64,000 bases of DNA, taken from assembly GCF_000469155.1 (NCBI RefSeq), contig NZ_AWXE01000001.1, positions 62,001-126,000 on the forward strand, written 5' to 3'. Origin of the DNA: Candidatus Micropelagos thuwalensis (lineage in GTDB: Bacteria; Pseudomonadota; Alphaproteobacteria; RS24). The position numbers were made by a program, and so were the translations under genes. The notes beneath the pieces were generated by a model. The model saw only the letters and a list, made by a program, of their open reading frames with translations, was not told where the DNA came from and made no database searches. Every line of letters starts with the position of its first letter. The stretch's first letter is position 1. Below are positions 18,751 to 27,186 of the stretch, one piece after another.

Positions 18751-19752
18751 TTATTCAGCACTTTCTACATAGAATTGTTTAAAGTACTCACGGAACTTCA
18801 TGATGGGCCCGTCGCCATCGCATAGAAGCGGATTTGGACGGTATTTCTTGTTATCCCAAACGATGAGATCAACTGACTCGAAACCTGCTGAATCTTCACC
18901 TTCCGCCTCACCAATTGAGTGATTATAAAGATGTTCTGCAGTTTTTGCGTCCTCAGAACCTTCAGGATATTTCTTCCATGTGAAAGCCATACGTGTTCTG
19001 GTCAATTCAGCGTGAACAGGTGTTGACAGAGCAAACATGAGCATAGCGACATCGCCTTTATTATGGCGTGTTTCTGATATGCCAGGGCCATGACCAATAC
19101 CCCAAATATATCCATCCATAATGTTATATTTGGAGATAGGACCATCTGCCTCGAACTCGACTGGTGGGATGATTGGTGCCCCGTGAAGAAATTTCAAGTG
19201 AGGCGTATCAACTGAGTTTTCAGCAATTTCCTGTATACATGTACCAATATCCCATGAATGGTAACGAACATCTACGTGGTTATCGGGGTCTTCAAATTCC
19301 GGTACTATTGGAAGATCCCACATTGGTTCTGCATCCTCTGGATGATACCAAGCGAAGATAACGCCATATTTTTCAACGACAGGAAGTGTTTTTAGAACCG
19401 GTTTCTTTTTACAGATACCAGGCATAACTTTGCCGTAAGGAACCTCTTTACACCATCCCTCAGAGTTAAACTGCCAGTGGTGGAAGGTACATCTAATATT
19501 GTTTCCTTCAACAATGCCGCCGTGACCCAAATGGGCACCCAAATGCGGGCAGTAAGGGTCGGTAATGCCGACAGAGCCGTCTTCGCCTCTAAACAGAACC
19601 CATTCTTTCCCAAAGAATGTGTCCATTTTTACTTGGCCAACTTCTAGTTCATGAGAATACTGAACCCCGAACCATCCATAAGGGATAGGGAACGGGCATC
19701 TTTCCAGTTCATCTCCAGTTTGGATTCTCTCCAAATCAACAGGTGCGTTCAT
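18751..19752 (-). CDS. Rieske non-heme iron oxygenase, KshA-like
   Basis: This 333-residue oxygenase has the Rieske 2Fe-2S motif CPHLGAH near residues 70-76 with CTFHHW about 17 residues later. The mononuclear iron motif ENSVDTPHLKFLHG gives the Asp and two His pattern. The C-terminal REYFKQFYVE resembles the end of 3-ketosteroid 9-alpha-hydroxylase oxygenase subunits (KshA). An alternative is the sterol 7-desaturase branch, which shares these motifs. Electrons would come from a ferredoxin or a KshB-type reductase; only the ferredoxin at 15972 is seen. GGGAG precedes the ATG at 19752. It is transcribed alone, ending at a shared terminator. Ring hydroxylation of a steroid is the best guess. 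Confidence 0.87.
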   Translation of the reverse strand: MNAPVDLERIQTGDELERCPFPIPYGWFGVQYSHELEVGQVKMDTFFGKEWVLFRGEDGSVGITDPYCPHLGAHLGHGGIVEGNNIRCTFHHWQFNSEGWCKEVPYGKVMPGICKKKPVLKTLPVVEKYGVIFAWYHPEDAEPMWDLPIVPEFEDPDNHVDVRYHSWDIGTCIQEIAENSVDTPHLKFLHGAPIIPPVEFEADGPISKYNIMDGYIWGIGHGPGISETRHNKGDVAMLMFALSTPVHAELTRTRMAFTWKKYPEGSEDAKTAEHLYNHSIGEAEGEDSAGFESVDLIVWDNKKYRPNPLLCDGDGPIMKFREYFKQFYVESAE

Positions 19753-19888
19753 AATAACTCCCAATTTTTGCTGTTAAAAAAGTATAAGCTTACTCAACTA
19801 AATAATTCAAATTATAATTATGCAAAGAAATTATTTCATTACTCTAGATGCTTTGCCCCATATACTTTGCTTTATAAGGCGCAAAAAG

Positions 19889-21295
19889 TTACTTAAGTCC
19901 CTTCATGATTAAATCGCTATAGCGCTTTGAATAGGGCGGCAATTGCACAAGAAAGTCGCGGAATTTGTCCAACGGTTGATGCACAACTGAGCGGGCATTC
20001 GACATATGCTTGAAGCCTTCATAGCCCCCGATACGCCCCATTCCGGATGTGCCAACTCCGCCAAATGGCAGATTAGGATTCGTGCCGGACTGAATGCAGT
20101 TATTGTTCACAACCGCAGAGCCTGAGGTCGAATTCTGCAAGAAGTAATCAATGTTATTTTTGTTGGTTGAATAGACATAAAACGCCAGTGGTGTTGGGCG
20201 TTTAGCAATAATATCAAGTACTTCAGATCGGTTTGAATAGCTGACAACGGATAAGACAGGGCCAAACACTTCTTCATTCATGATGTCCATATCTTCAGAC
20301 ATATTCGTCAGAATTGTCGGCTCGATATATCTGTCTGCTTTATCGCCGCCGCCGCCAAAGACCACTTCCGCACCTTTGGCAACCGCATCATCCATAAGAC
20401 CTTTAATACGATCATAATGACGCTCATTAATGATGCGGGGCACATAACTGGAATTTTGCAGACCGGAGCCATCAGAATTGTAGAGCGCTTCTATTTTTTC
20501 TTTAATAAGAGCCAAGAACTTGTCTTTGACGGACTCGTGAATGACAATATATTCAGGCGCGATACAAACCTGCCCGGCATTCATTACCCGACCCCATGCA
20601 AGCTTGGTCGCCGCATTTTCAAGATTGGCTGTTTCATCAATGATGACAGGCGATTTACCGCCCATTTCAAGTGTAATGGAGGCGAAGTGATCTGCAGCCG
20701 CTTTCATGACAATCTTACCGACAGTCATACCACCTGTGTAATAGATGTGATTGAAAGGCAGTTTGAGTAGCTCCTGCGATACCTCAACACCGCCCTGCAT
20801 GACCTGTGCTTCATCAGCAGGCAAAGCTTTATTAATGACTTCCTGCATAATTTGTGCCGATACTGGAGCAAGTTCTGACGGCTTCACAGCAATCGTGTTT
20901 CCTGCAGCGATGGCCGGTATCATCGGCACAATACATTCAGCGGTTGGTGCGTTATAGGCCGAAATGTTAAGTACAACCCCTTTGGACTGATAATTTATTT
21001 CACATCGCTTGCCCATGGTTGCGAGAGAGTTTTTTACCCGTACGGGGCGCATCCATTTTGCGAGATTTTTAATGGTGAAATCTAACTCGCCCTTAATCAT
21101 GACCAATTCGGCTGCAACATCTACATCATTGGTGCGACGCTCTTCTTGACCTGACTTGAAAATATCATCTTTACGTTCCAGAAGTGCGTTCCAGATAGAT
21201 CTAAGACGATCTGCACGTTCTTTGGCTGTCGTTTGACGCATGCGGGGAGCCGCATCCTGAAGTGCTTTAAATTGTGAAGCTATATCACTCATCAT
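19889..21295 (-). CDS. Aldehyde dehydrogenase (coniferyl-aldehyde-dehydrogenase-like)
   Basis: This 468-residue aldehyde dehydrogenase has ITLEMGGKSPVII with the general-base Glu, then GRVMNAGQVCIAPEYIVI with the catalytic Cys. NEEVFGPVLSV and LPFGGVGTSGMG are further family motifs. A C-terminal tail rich in basic residues (SKRYSDLIMKG) recalls class-3 and coniferyl-aldehyde enzymes, which oxidise hydrophobic aldehydes. The start directly abuts the stop of the upstream SDR (TAAATG), so the two form an operon converting alcohol to aldehyde to acid. AGGGG precedes the start. A side-chain aldehyde is a plausible substrate. Confidence 0.92.
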   Translation of the reverse strand: MMSDIASQFKALQDAAPRMRQTTAKERADRLRSIWNALLERKDDIFKSGQEERRTNDVDVAAELVMIKGELDFTIKNLAKWMRPVRVKNSLATMGKRCEINYQSKGVVLNISAYNAPTAECIVPMIPAIAAGNTIAVKPSELAPVSAQIMQEVINKALPADEAQVMQGGVEVSQELLKLPFNHIYYTGGMTVGKIVMKAAADHFASITLEMGGKSPVIIDETANLENAATKLAWGRVMNAGQVCIAPEYIVIHESVKDKFLALIKEKIEALYNSDGSGLQNSSYVPRIINERHYDRIKGLMDDAVAKGAEVVFGGGGDKADRYIEPTILTNMSEDMDIMNEEVFGPVLSVVSYSNRSEVLDIIAKRPTPLAFYVYSTNKNNIDYFLQNSTSGSAVVNNNCIQSGTNPNLPFGGVGTSGMGRIGGYEGFKHMSNARSVVHQPLDKFRDFLVQLPPYSKRYSDLIMKGLK

Positions 21296-22171
21296 TTACC
21301 CCTTAAATTGTGGAATTTTGCTTGCTGTTTGAAGCATTTTTTCAAATAACCTATCTGGTAGAATTTTAAATAACGGCGCCATAATTGCGACATCCTTTCC
21401 AACTAAATAGGAGGATTTCCAATTTTTGACTTCCAATAATCCGAGAACCTGATTAACGACGACTTCTGGTGGATTGCCCTTTTCAATTTGCGTTGGCATG
21501 ACATCTGTAATGGTTTCATAAAGATATGGTGCGTAAATATCGTTCATTTCTTTAGAAACATTTTTCCAGACATCTTTAGTTGTTTCGCGTGAATTGGCGG
21601 TCATATGTGTTTTAACGGCACCAGGTTCGACGGCTGTTACCTGAATACCAAAAGGCGCCAGTTCATTACGAAGCGTCTTTGTGAGTCCGATCACAGCATG
21701 TTTAGACATATTATAGACACCTGAGCCAACCGGATTAGCCTTCACCGCGCCGGAAGCAAAGTTAATAATCCGGGATTTTCCTGGGCCACGGCGAATGAAT
21801 GGTAAGAAAGCTTGGGTTACGCGCATCATACCCCAAGTATTGACTTCAAACATTGTTTTGCCGTTTTTAATCGACGCGCCTTCAATGACGCCAGTACCGA
21901 CGTTTGCGATACCAGCATTATTAATCAACAAATCCAGTGGTTTGCCATCGAGTTCTTTTGCAACGATTTTGGCGCTGTCTTTAACCGATTTGTCGGAAGT
22001 GACATCTTGCTCGACTGTCATAATGTTGGGATTATCTCCTAATTCTGACGTATCTGCCCCCGGAAGTATGCCTGCAAAGACTCTCCAGCCGCGCTCCGCT
22101 AATGTTTTTGCCTTTAAAGCACCCATCCCCATAGCTGCACCGGAAATGAACACAGTCTTTTGTTCGAGCAT
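21296..22171 (-). CDS. Short-chain dehydrogenase/reductase
   Basis: This 291-residue SDR has the loop SGAAMGMG, LLINNAGI as the NNAG motif, Ser in NFASGA and YNMSK as catalytic pair. VEPGAVKTHM follows, as in the retinol-dehydrogenase-like branch. The C-terminal region is longer than in simple SDRs (LPDRLFEKMLQTASK), perhaps membrane-associated. ATG at 22171 follows GGGGTGGG; the longer in-frame extension lies in the promoter region and is rejected. It is the first gene of the SDR-ALDH operon, divergent from the TetR gene, and is likely controlled by it. Confidence 0.88.
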   Translation of the reverse strand: MLEQKTVFISGAAMGMGALKAKTLAERGWRVFAGILPGADTSELGDNPNIMTVEQDVTSDKSVKDSAKIVAKELDGKPLDLLINNAGIANVGTGVIEGASIKNGKTMFEVNTWGMMRVTQAFLPFIRRGPGKSRIINFASGAVKANPVGSGVYNMSKHAVIGLTKTLRNELAPFGIQVTAVEPGAVKTHMTANSRETTKDVWKNVSKEMNDIYAPYLYETITDVMPTQIEKGNPPEVVVNQVLGLLEVKNWKSSYLVGKDVAIMAPLFKILPDRLFEKMLQTASKIPQFKG

Positions 22172-22197
22172 AATCCCACCCCTCATTATTAATTTAC

Positions 22198-22245
22198 GAA
22201 CGTGGTTCATAAAAAATTGTTTTTGAATTTTAGTCAAGCATGCTT
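22198..22245. promoter_or_regulatory. Candidate TetR operators in the divergent promoter region
   Basis: The 152-base region between the SDR and TetR genes contains GAAC-GTG-GTTC (22198-22208) and the perfect 10-base palindrome AAGCATGCTT (22236-22245) flanked by TCA and TTGA. TetR proteins usually bind such symmetric sites next to their own gene. The assignment is inferred from position and symmetry only. Confidence 0.45.
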
Positions 22246-22323
22246 ATTGATTTTTCTTAAATTATACCGTTTTCATAGTGTGTTTTCTTCTTTAGACTGT
22301 TAAAATTCTAGATAGAACAACAT

Positions 22324-23028
22324 TTGAACAGAACTGGAAGAGTTTTGACGTCACAGTCCACCGAATTACCCCAAAATTTTGAGAAAAAAGAAACCAGAGG
22401 TCGTAAACGCCTTCTCAAACGTGATGATATTTTGAATGGCGCTTTGTCAATCGGATTGGATAGCCTGACGATGAAAAACCTTGCAGAGCATCTAAATGTC
22501 GGAACAGCGACTCTCTATCAATATTTTGAAAACAGAGAAACCCTCCTGATGGAAGCAGCTGAGTATTCAATCAGATTGTTGCCATTTCCCGATTATAGGG
22601 GGCAGGGTTGGAAAGAACTTGCTCACGAATATACAAAAAATGTACAAAAAATTCTGAAGCAACACCCATCTTTTATCCACAGCCACCCGGTCACAGACTA
22701 TGGTTATAAAATCCATTTCACTCTGACGGAGAAGATTCTCGCCGATTTGGTTTCGTGTGGCCTCGATGCCAAGCAGGCCATTAAAGTTACACATATAATT
22801 ACGATGGCGTCTTACGCTGGTGCTGTTGAGGCCATCCGTCAAGAACGCCTGCCGGTAGAAGGGGCAGATATTCGCGGTTATATTTCTGAGCAATTCAGTG
22901 AAATGGATCACGAGGAGTTCCCAATTTTATCTGAAAATATTGATGCCTTTATTCTCTCAGCTGAGGATAAGATAGATTTATTGTTGGAAGTTGCGCTGGC
23001 TAATATTCAAGACGAATTTAAAACATAA
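22324..23028 (+). CDS. TetR-family transcriptional regulator
   Basis: This regulator of about 234 residues has an N-terminal basic stretch (KKETRGRKRLLKRDD) and a TetR helix-turn-helix: ILNGALSIGLDSLTMKNLAE, then LNVGTATLYQYFENRETLL. The rest is an all-helical ligand-binding domain. The start is uncertain: the listed one is a TTG, and another TTG at 22345 is possible; there is no good ATG. It is divergent from the SDR-ALDH operon and 25 bases upstream of a sulfatase gene in its own direction. It probably represses both units until a ligand, perhaps a pathway intermediate, releases it. Confidence 0.88.
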   Translation: MNRTGRVLTSQSTELPQNFEKKETRGRKRLLKRDDILNGALSIGLDSLTMKNLAEHLNVGTATLYQYFENRETLLMEAAEYSIRLLPFPDYRGQGWKELAHEYTKNVQKILKQHPSFIHSHPVTDYGYKIHFTLTEKILADLVSCGLDAKQAIKVTHIITMASYAGAVEAIRQERLPVEGADIRGYISEQFSEMDHEEFPILSENIDAFILSAEDKIDLLLEVALANIQDEFKT

Positions 23029-23053
23029 AAAAATTAACGGGGGGGATGGTTTT

Positions 23054-24544
23054 ATGCGTTTAAGTTTTTTAACCTTAATTTTTGTCGCCTTCATTTGTGG
23101 TGCAGAAGCTGAAGAAAAACCGAATATTGTTATTTTTCTAGCTGATGATCTGGGATATGCCGACCTTGGCTTTCGTGGGAGTGATATCCAGACGCCAAAT
23201 CTTGACCGTCTAGCGTCTGAAGGTATGGTTCTTAATCGGTTTTACTCTTTACCGATTTGCACACCAACCCGTTCAGCATTAATGACCGCCCGTGATCCCA
23301 TAAAGCTGGGGACTGCTTATGCCGGTTTGCAACCTTGGGAACATGGCGGCGTGTCTCCTGAAGAACATTTTATGCCGGAAAGTTTCCGGAAGGCCGGTTA
23401 TCAAACTGCAATGATTGGAAAGTGGCATATCGGGCGGCAATATGAGTCGCTTGTGCCACATCATCGCGGCTTTGATCATTTTTTCGGTCATCTGAATACT
23501 CAAGTTGATTATTACACGCATGAGTCTGCCGGCGGTCATGATTTACAGGAGAACGGTAAGTCGCTCAAAAGAGACGCTTATGCCACTGATATTCATGGGG
23601 ACGAGTCGGTACGATTTTTAAAAGAGTTGCGCGACCCAGCTAAACCTTTCTTACTCTACGTGCCATTTCTTGCCCCCCACAGCCCAATGCAAGCACCTGA
23701 AGAATTAGAGGCTAAATATAAGTCCCGCCTTAATTTCCCTATTCCCAAACGTACTTATGCTGCCATGGTCGACTCTATGGATCAGGCAATTGGGCGTATT
23801 CTTGATGAGTTGGAGCGTCAAGGCGTGAGTGACAATACAATCATATTGTTTTTCAGTGATAATGGTGGATTTGCTGGTTTTGGTGGTGTCAATGAACCTT
23901 ACCGTGGAGGCAAGTTGGAAACCTTTGAGGGGGGTATAAGAGTCAACGCTATTATGCGCTGGCCTGGTAAAATACCAGCCGGAAGCGAAACCACGCAAAC
24001 CATTTCGGTTATGGATGTGTTTCCAACACTCGCCGCTGCTGCTAATATCAAGATGCATAATAAGAAAAAAATTGATGGGATAGATGTTTTGTCCTCTATG
24101 ACAAAATCAAAAAACATAAAACGTTCTAAGCCACTTTTCTTTGCATCAAACAGTCCGGAATATAATTCATTCCGTTTAGCGATGATTGAGGGAGATCATA
24201 AGTTGGTGCAAATTATTGACCATCATAACAGATCAACTGAAATAACCAATTATCTGTTCGATTTGGGCGAAGACCCTTATGAGAAGAATAATTTGGCGGA
24301 GGAAAACCCGTTGCGGGTTAAAAAGATGTCTGATGCAATTAATGACTGGCGTTCGCAGCATCCTGTAAGCGGTCTTTATGTGTCTATTTCGCCTAACCCA
24401 GCATGGCGTGCACCGGCTGATTATGCTGAGGATGTGAAACCTGACGACAAGACCTTGCTTCAGCCTTGGGCAGGTTTTGGTCGCGTCGCATCACAAGTGT
24501 TGCAAATGCGCTATGGTGAAAAGGGACGTATTAAATACGAGTAA
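23054..24544 (+). CDS. Secreted arylsulfatase, type I (formylglycine family)
   Basis: This 496-residue protein is a close paralogue of the sulfatase at 295-1827. It has a signal peptide (about residues 1-19), KPNIVIFLADDLGY with metal-binding Asp 31 and 32, and CTPTRSALMTARD with the formylglycine Cys at 69. It shares the same C-terminal pattern ending in GEKGRIKYE. The ATG at 23054 has GGGGGG upstream; the longer frame overlaps the TetR gene and is rejected. Part of a TetR-sulfatase-MBL operon, so regulated desulfation is likely. It differs from its paralogue in Thr for Ser after the Cys. Sulfate ester hydrolysis is known for the family; the exact ester is not known. Confidence 0.93.
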   Translation: MRLSFLTLIFVAFICGAEAEEKPNIVIFLADDLGYADLGFRGSDIQTPNLDRLASEGMVLNRFYSLPICTPTRSALMTARDPIKLGTAYAGLQPWEHGGVSPEEHFMPESFRKAGYQTAMIGKWHIGRQYESLVPHHRGFDHFFGHLNTQVDYYTHESAGGHDLQENGKSLKRDAYATDIHGDESVRFLKELRDPAKPFLLYVPFLAPHSPMQAPEELEAKYKSRLNFPIPKRTYAAMVDSMDQAIGRILDELERQGVSDNTIILFFSDNGGFAGFGGVNEPYRGGKLETFEGGIRVNAIMRWPGKIPAGSETTQTISVMDVFPTLAAAANIKMHNKKKIDGIDVLSSMTKSKNIKRSKPLFFASNSPEYNSFRLAMIEGDHKLVQIIDHHNRSTEITNYLFDLGEDPYEKNNLAEENPLRVKKMSDAINDWRSQHPVSGLYVSISPNPAWRAPADYAEDVKPDDKTLLQPWAGFGRVASQVLQMRYGEKGRIKYE

Positions 24545-24556
24545 TTGGAGGGGGCT

Positions 24557-25981
24557 ATGGGGAATTTTATAAAATATTTAATATTCGGCGTAATTGGCCT
24601 CGTCGTGATAGGCATCTTAACTTATCAATATTCCGATAGTGCTAAAAAACAGGTGCAATTACAGGCACTTGATACCGTTCACGACCTGGCTACCAACCGT
24701 ATGAAAAAACAGGCGGAAAATGGTTCGACAAGCGTAGCGGCGGAATTTATTAATCTCCCCATTGAAGCGACTGAAGTTGCTGATGGTGTTTTCCGGGTCA
24801 CGGGTATTGGTAATATTTACATGGTGACAACCGATGCGGGCAATGTGCTGTTCGATACAGGACTAGTGATGCAGGTTCCAAAACAAATTGCCGCCATGAA
24901 AGAGGTTGTGCAGGACAATAAGCTTTCCCATATTATTCTCAGTCATTCTCATGCTGACCATATTGGCGGTGTGAAATACTGGAGAGAAGAAGGCGTTGAG
25001 ATTATCGCTCATGACCAGTTCACCGAGGAACAGCGCTACCTTAAAGCCCTGGAACCTTATTTGCATAATCGTAACCGTCTTTTGTTTCCTTTCATGCCTG
25101 AAAAGCCACCAACGGCTGAAATGATTGCATATGGTGGGATTACGCCGACGCTTACAGTGAAAGAAGGTGATAGTTATCGTCTGGAACTGGGCGGTAAAGT
25201 CATGGAAATTTACGCCATGGCAGGCGCTGAGGGCGCGGATAATGTTGTGATGTGGTTGCCGGAGCAGAAAGTGCTTCTCTCAGGTGATTTTTTTGGCCCT
25301 ATGTTTCCACAATTTCCAAATGTCTTCACAATGCGTGGTGAGAAAATCCGCAAGCCGATGGAATACATTAAATCGCTCAATCGTTTGATTGAACTGGCAC
25401 CAGAAGTCATTATGCCGGGGCATCTTGATCCTGTGAGAGGAGAAGAAAAGATTGTTGCTGGTCTGACAAAAATGAGAGACGCCGTGCAATATGTTCATGA
25501 TGAAACCATTGCCGGTATGAATAGTGGTAAAACACTTTATCAGTTGATGGAAACAATTAGTTTGCCGCCGGAACTTGAGTTATCACAAGCGCATGGGCGT
25601 GTGTCCTGGGCAGTGAAAAGTATCTGGGAATATTATGCAACATGGTTCCATTTTGACCGCACAACAGAGCTTTACGGTGTCGACAGAGGTGACGTGATGC
25701 CTGATGTCGTTGCGCTAGCTGGGGTCGATGCTTTGCTCGATAAAGCCCGTTCATTTAATAAGGCGGGCCAGCCAGTTCACGCTATGCATATAATTGAAAT
25801 TTTGTTGGCGGATCCTACACAGGCCTCAGATCCAAGCGTTAATAAGGTTCGTTTGGAGGCTCTACAGCTATTGCTTGATGAAGCCATTAATGGGATTGAA
25901 AACAGTTATGAGATTTATTGGCTTAATGCGCAAATTCGTCTAGCAGAGGGTGCGATAGCTGAAGAGGGTGAAGCCCCTTAA
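24557..25981 (+). CDS. Metallo-beta-lactamase-fold alkylsulfatase-like protein, membrane-anchored
   Basis: This 474-residue protein has an N-terminal transmembrane anchor (about residues 5-24). The MBL domain carries ILSHSHADHIGG, the HxHxDH zinc motif. LLSGDFFGPMFP and MPGHLDPVRG are further family motifs. A C-terminal helical part contains GRVSWAVKSIWEYYATWFHFDRTTELYGV-like residues (about 349-375), matching the dimerisation domain of SdsA1-type alkylsulfatases (type III sulfatases). It lacks the extra C-terminal SCP2-like domain of full-length SdsA1 (about 650 residues). GGAGGGGG precedes the ATG. Adjacent to an arylsulfatase, so a second sulfatase activity is likely, in the periplasm. Confidence 0.83.
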   Translation: MGNFIKYLIFGVIGLVVIGILTYQYSDSAKKQVQLQALDTVHDLATNRMKKQAENGSTSVAAEFINLPIEATEVADGVFRVTGIGNIYMVTTDAGNVLFDTGLVMQVPKQIAAMKEVVQDNKLSHIILSHSHADHIGGVKYWREEGVEIIAHDQFTEEQRYLKALEPYLHNRNRLLFPFMPEKPPTAEMIAYGGITPTLTVKEGDSYRLELGGKVMEIYAMAGAEGADNVVMWLPEQKVLLSGDFFGPMFPQFPNVFTMRGEKIRKPMEYIKSLNRLIELAPEVIMPGHLDPVRGEEKIVAGLTKMRDAVQYVHDETIAGMNSGKTLYQLMETISLPPELELSQAHGRVSWAVKSIWEYYATWFHFDRTTELYGVDRGDVMPDVVALAGVDALLDKARSFNKAGQPVHAMHIIEILLADPTQASDPSVNKVRLEALQLLLDEAINGIENSYEIYWLNAQIRLAEGAIAEEGEAP

Positions 25982-25983
25982 AA

Positions 25984-27186
25984 TTAAATTAATATCCTTT
26001 CAGCGAACCAGAACAAACCCAGCCCAAATAGTGCAGGTGCAACAAAATATTCAACCCTATCGCGCCTGAAGCTCGTTCGCTTTTCTAAGCCGAATATCAA
26101 AATATAGACTGTCATGAGGGCAATAAGTTGAGCCAGTTCGACACCAAGATTAAAGCCAATTAACGGCGTCAGGATGTCGCTTTTGTCCAGATTAATATGT
26201 TTTAACCCACCCGCAAAACCTGCGCCGTGAACAAGCCCGAAAGCGACAGTAAGTAAAGGAAAGAGTTTTGTCTTTATGTGACCGGATTGGCTCAAATGAT
26301 GGTAGCTAAACAGTGCCAGCGGCAGGGTAAAGAATAAACCCGTTACAAGTGGTAAGCGCCCAATATATATCGCTAACCCGCAAATGAGCATTATTGCAAT
26401 GCTGAGTAGCATGGCAGAAGGCGTGTGGGTTGCCCCTTTTTTTCCTGCAACATCATAAGCCGTAAGTGCGATAGTTAGGCCAATGAGTGCCTCTACAAGC
26501 TTTTCTCGTGGCGTGATGATATCTACGAAAGCCAATCCAAGAGTCAGGCTATGCCCGAGAGTGAAGCCGGTAATGCATAAAACAGCTAATCGCGGACGCG
26601 TAGCAAAAAGTGCCAGAGCAAGCAGAAAAATCATGTGATCCAGACCTGAGATGACATGAAAAAAACCAAGGTGGATAAAAGCGTTTAAGCTATCAATAAA
26701 GCTTGTGGCTTCAAAAACAAAATACTGCTTTGCATTATTGAGGACAATCTCCTGATTTTCTCCAGCAATTGAAAACCTGGCGAGATGAATGTGGGAGGGC
26801 GAAACTAAAGTGAAGCTTGTTATCTCTATCTGAGGTGGTTCTGTGCTGACGGTCTCCAAACAACTAAAAACCCCTCGGGCGCGAAAATAGCCTAGCTTAT
26901 CGTGCTGACCAACTTCCAAGCTTTCAGGCTTACAGCGGCTCTTATTTTGGGTGACGTTTATGGTCTCCATGAGATGACTTTTCAGCAGTGCCGCATAGTC
27001 TACAGACGGATAAAGCTGTGCAAGTTGGGTGATGCGCCGTTGGTCAACTGAGAAAAGGAATTTCAGGCGATGATTCTCAGTTTGGGAGATGACCTCCCAT
27101 TGAGAAAAAGACTGACTTTTGGTGTGTGCTAAAGCATCCGTCTGAATGCCAACCATGAGAGCTATGAATAGGAATAATGTGCGCAT
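25984..27186 (-). CDS. HupE/UreJ-2 family membrane protein with N-terminal periplasmic domain
   Basis: This 400-residue protein has a signal peptide (about residues 1-20, cut before HTKSQ) and a soluble domain of about 150 residues. The HupE/UreJ_2 domain follows, with HVISGLDHMIFLLALALF, GFTLGHSLTLGLAF and AFGLVHGAGFAGGL across about six or seven membrane segments. Conserved His and Asp in these helices suggest metal ion transport; classical HupE proteins move nickel or cobalt. The ATG at 27186 overlaps the stop of the isomerase gene (TGATG). The trio DUF3604, isomerase and HupE suggests metal supply to the exported DUF3604 enzyme, but that is inference. Confidence 0.86.
   Translation of the reverse strand: MRTLFLFIALMVGIQTDALAHTKSQSFSQWEVISQTENHRLKFLFSVDQRRITQLAQLYPSVDYAALLKSHLMETINVTQNKSRCKPESLEVGQHDKLGYFRARGVFSCLETVSTEPPQIEITSFTLVSPSHIHLARFSIAGENQEIVLNNAKQYFVFEATSFIDSLNAFIHLGFFHVISGLDHMIFLLALALFATRPRLAVLCITGFTLGHSLTLGLAFVDIITPREKLVEALIGLTIALTAYDVAGKKGATHTPSAMLLSIAIMLICGLAIYIGRLPLVTGLFFTLPLALFSYHHLSQSGHIKTKLFPLLTVAFGLVHGAGFAGGLKHINLDKSDILTPLIGFNLGVELAQLIALMTVYILIFGLEKRTSFRRDRVEYFVAPALFGLGLFWFAERILI

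Noticed and set aside
21795-22226. 143-codon open frame antisense to the SDR and its promoter region
   Set aside because: It is a shadow of the SDR reading frame, with no start signal or domain.
22991-23053. N-terminal extension of the second sulfatase
   Set aside because: It overlaps the TetR gene. The ATG at 23054 has a strong ribosome site and gives a clean signal peptide.
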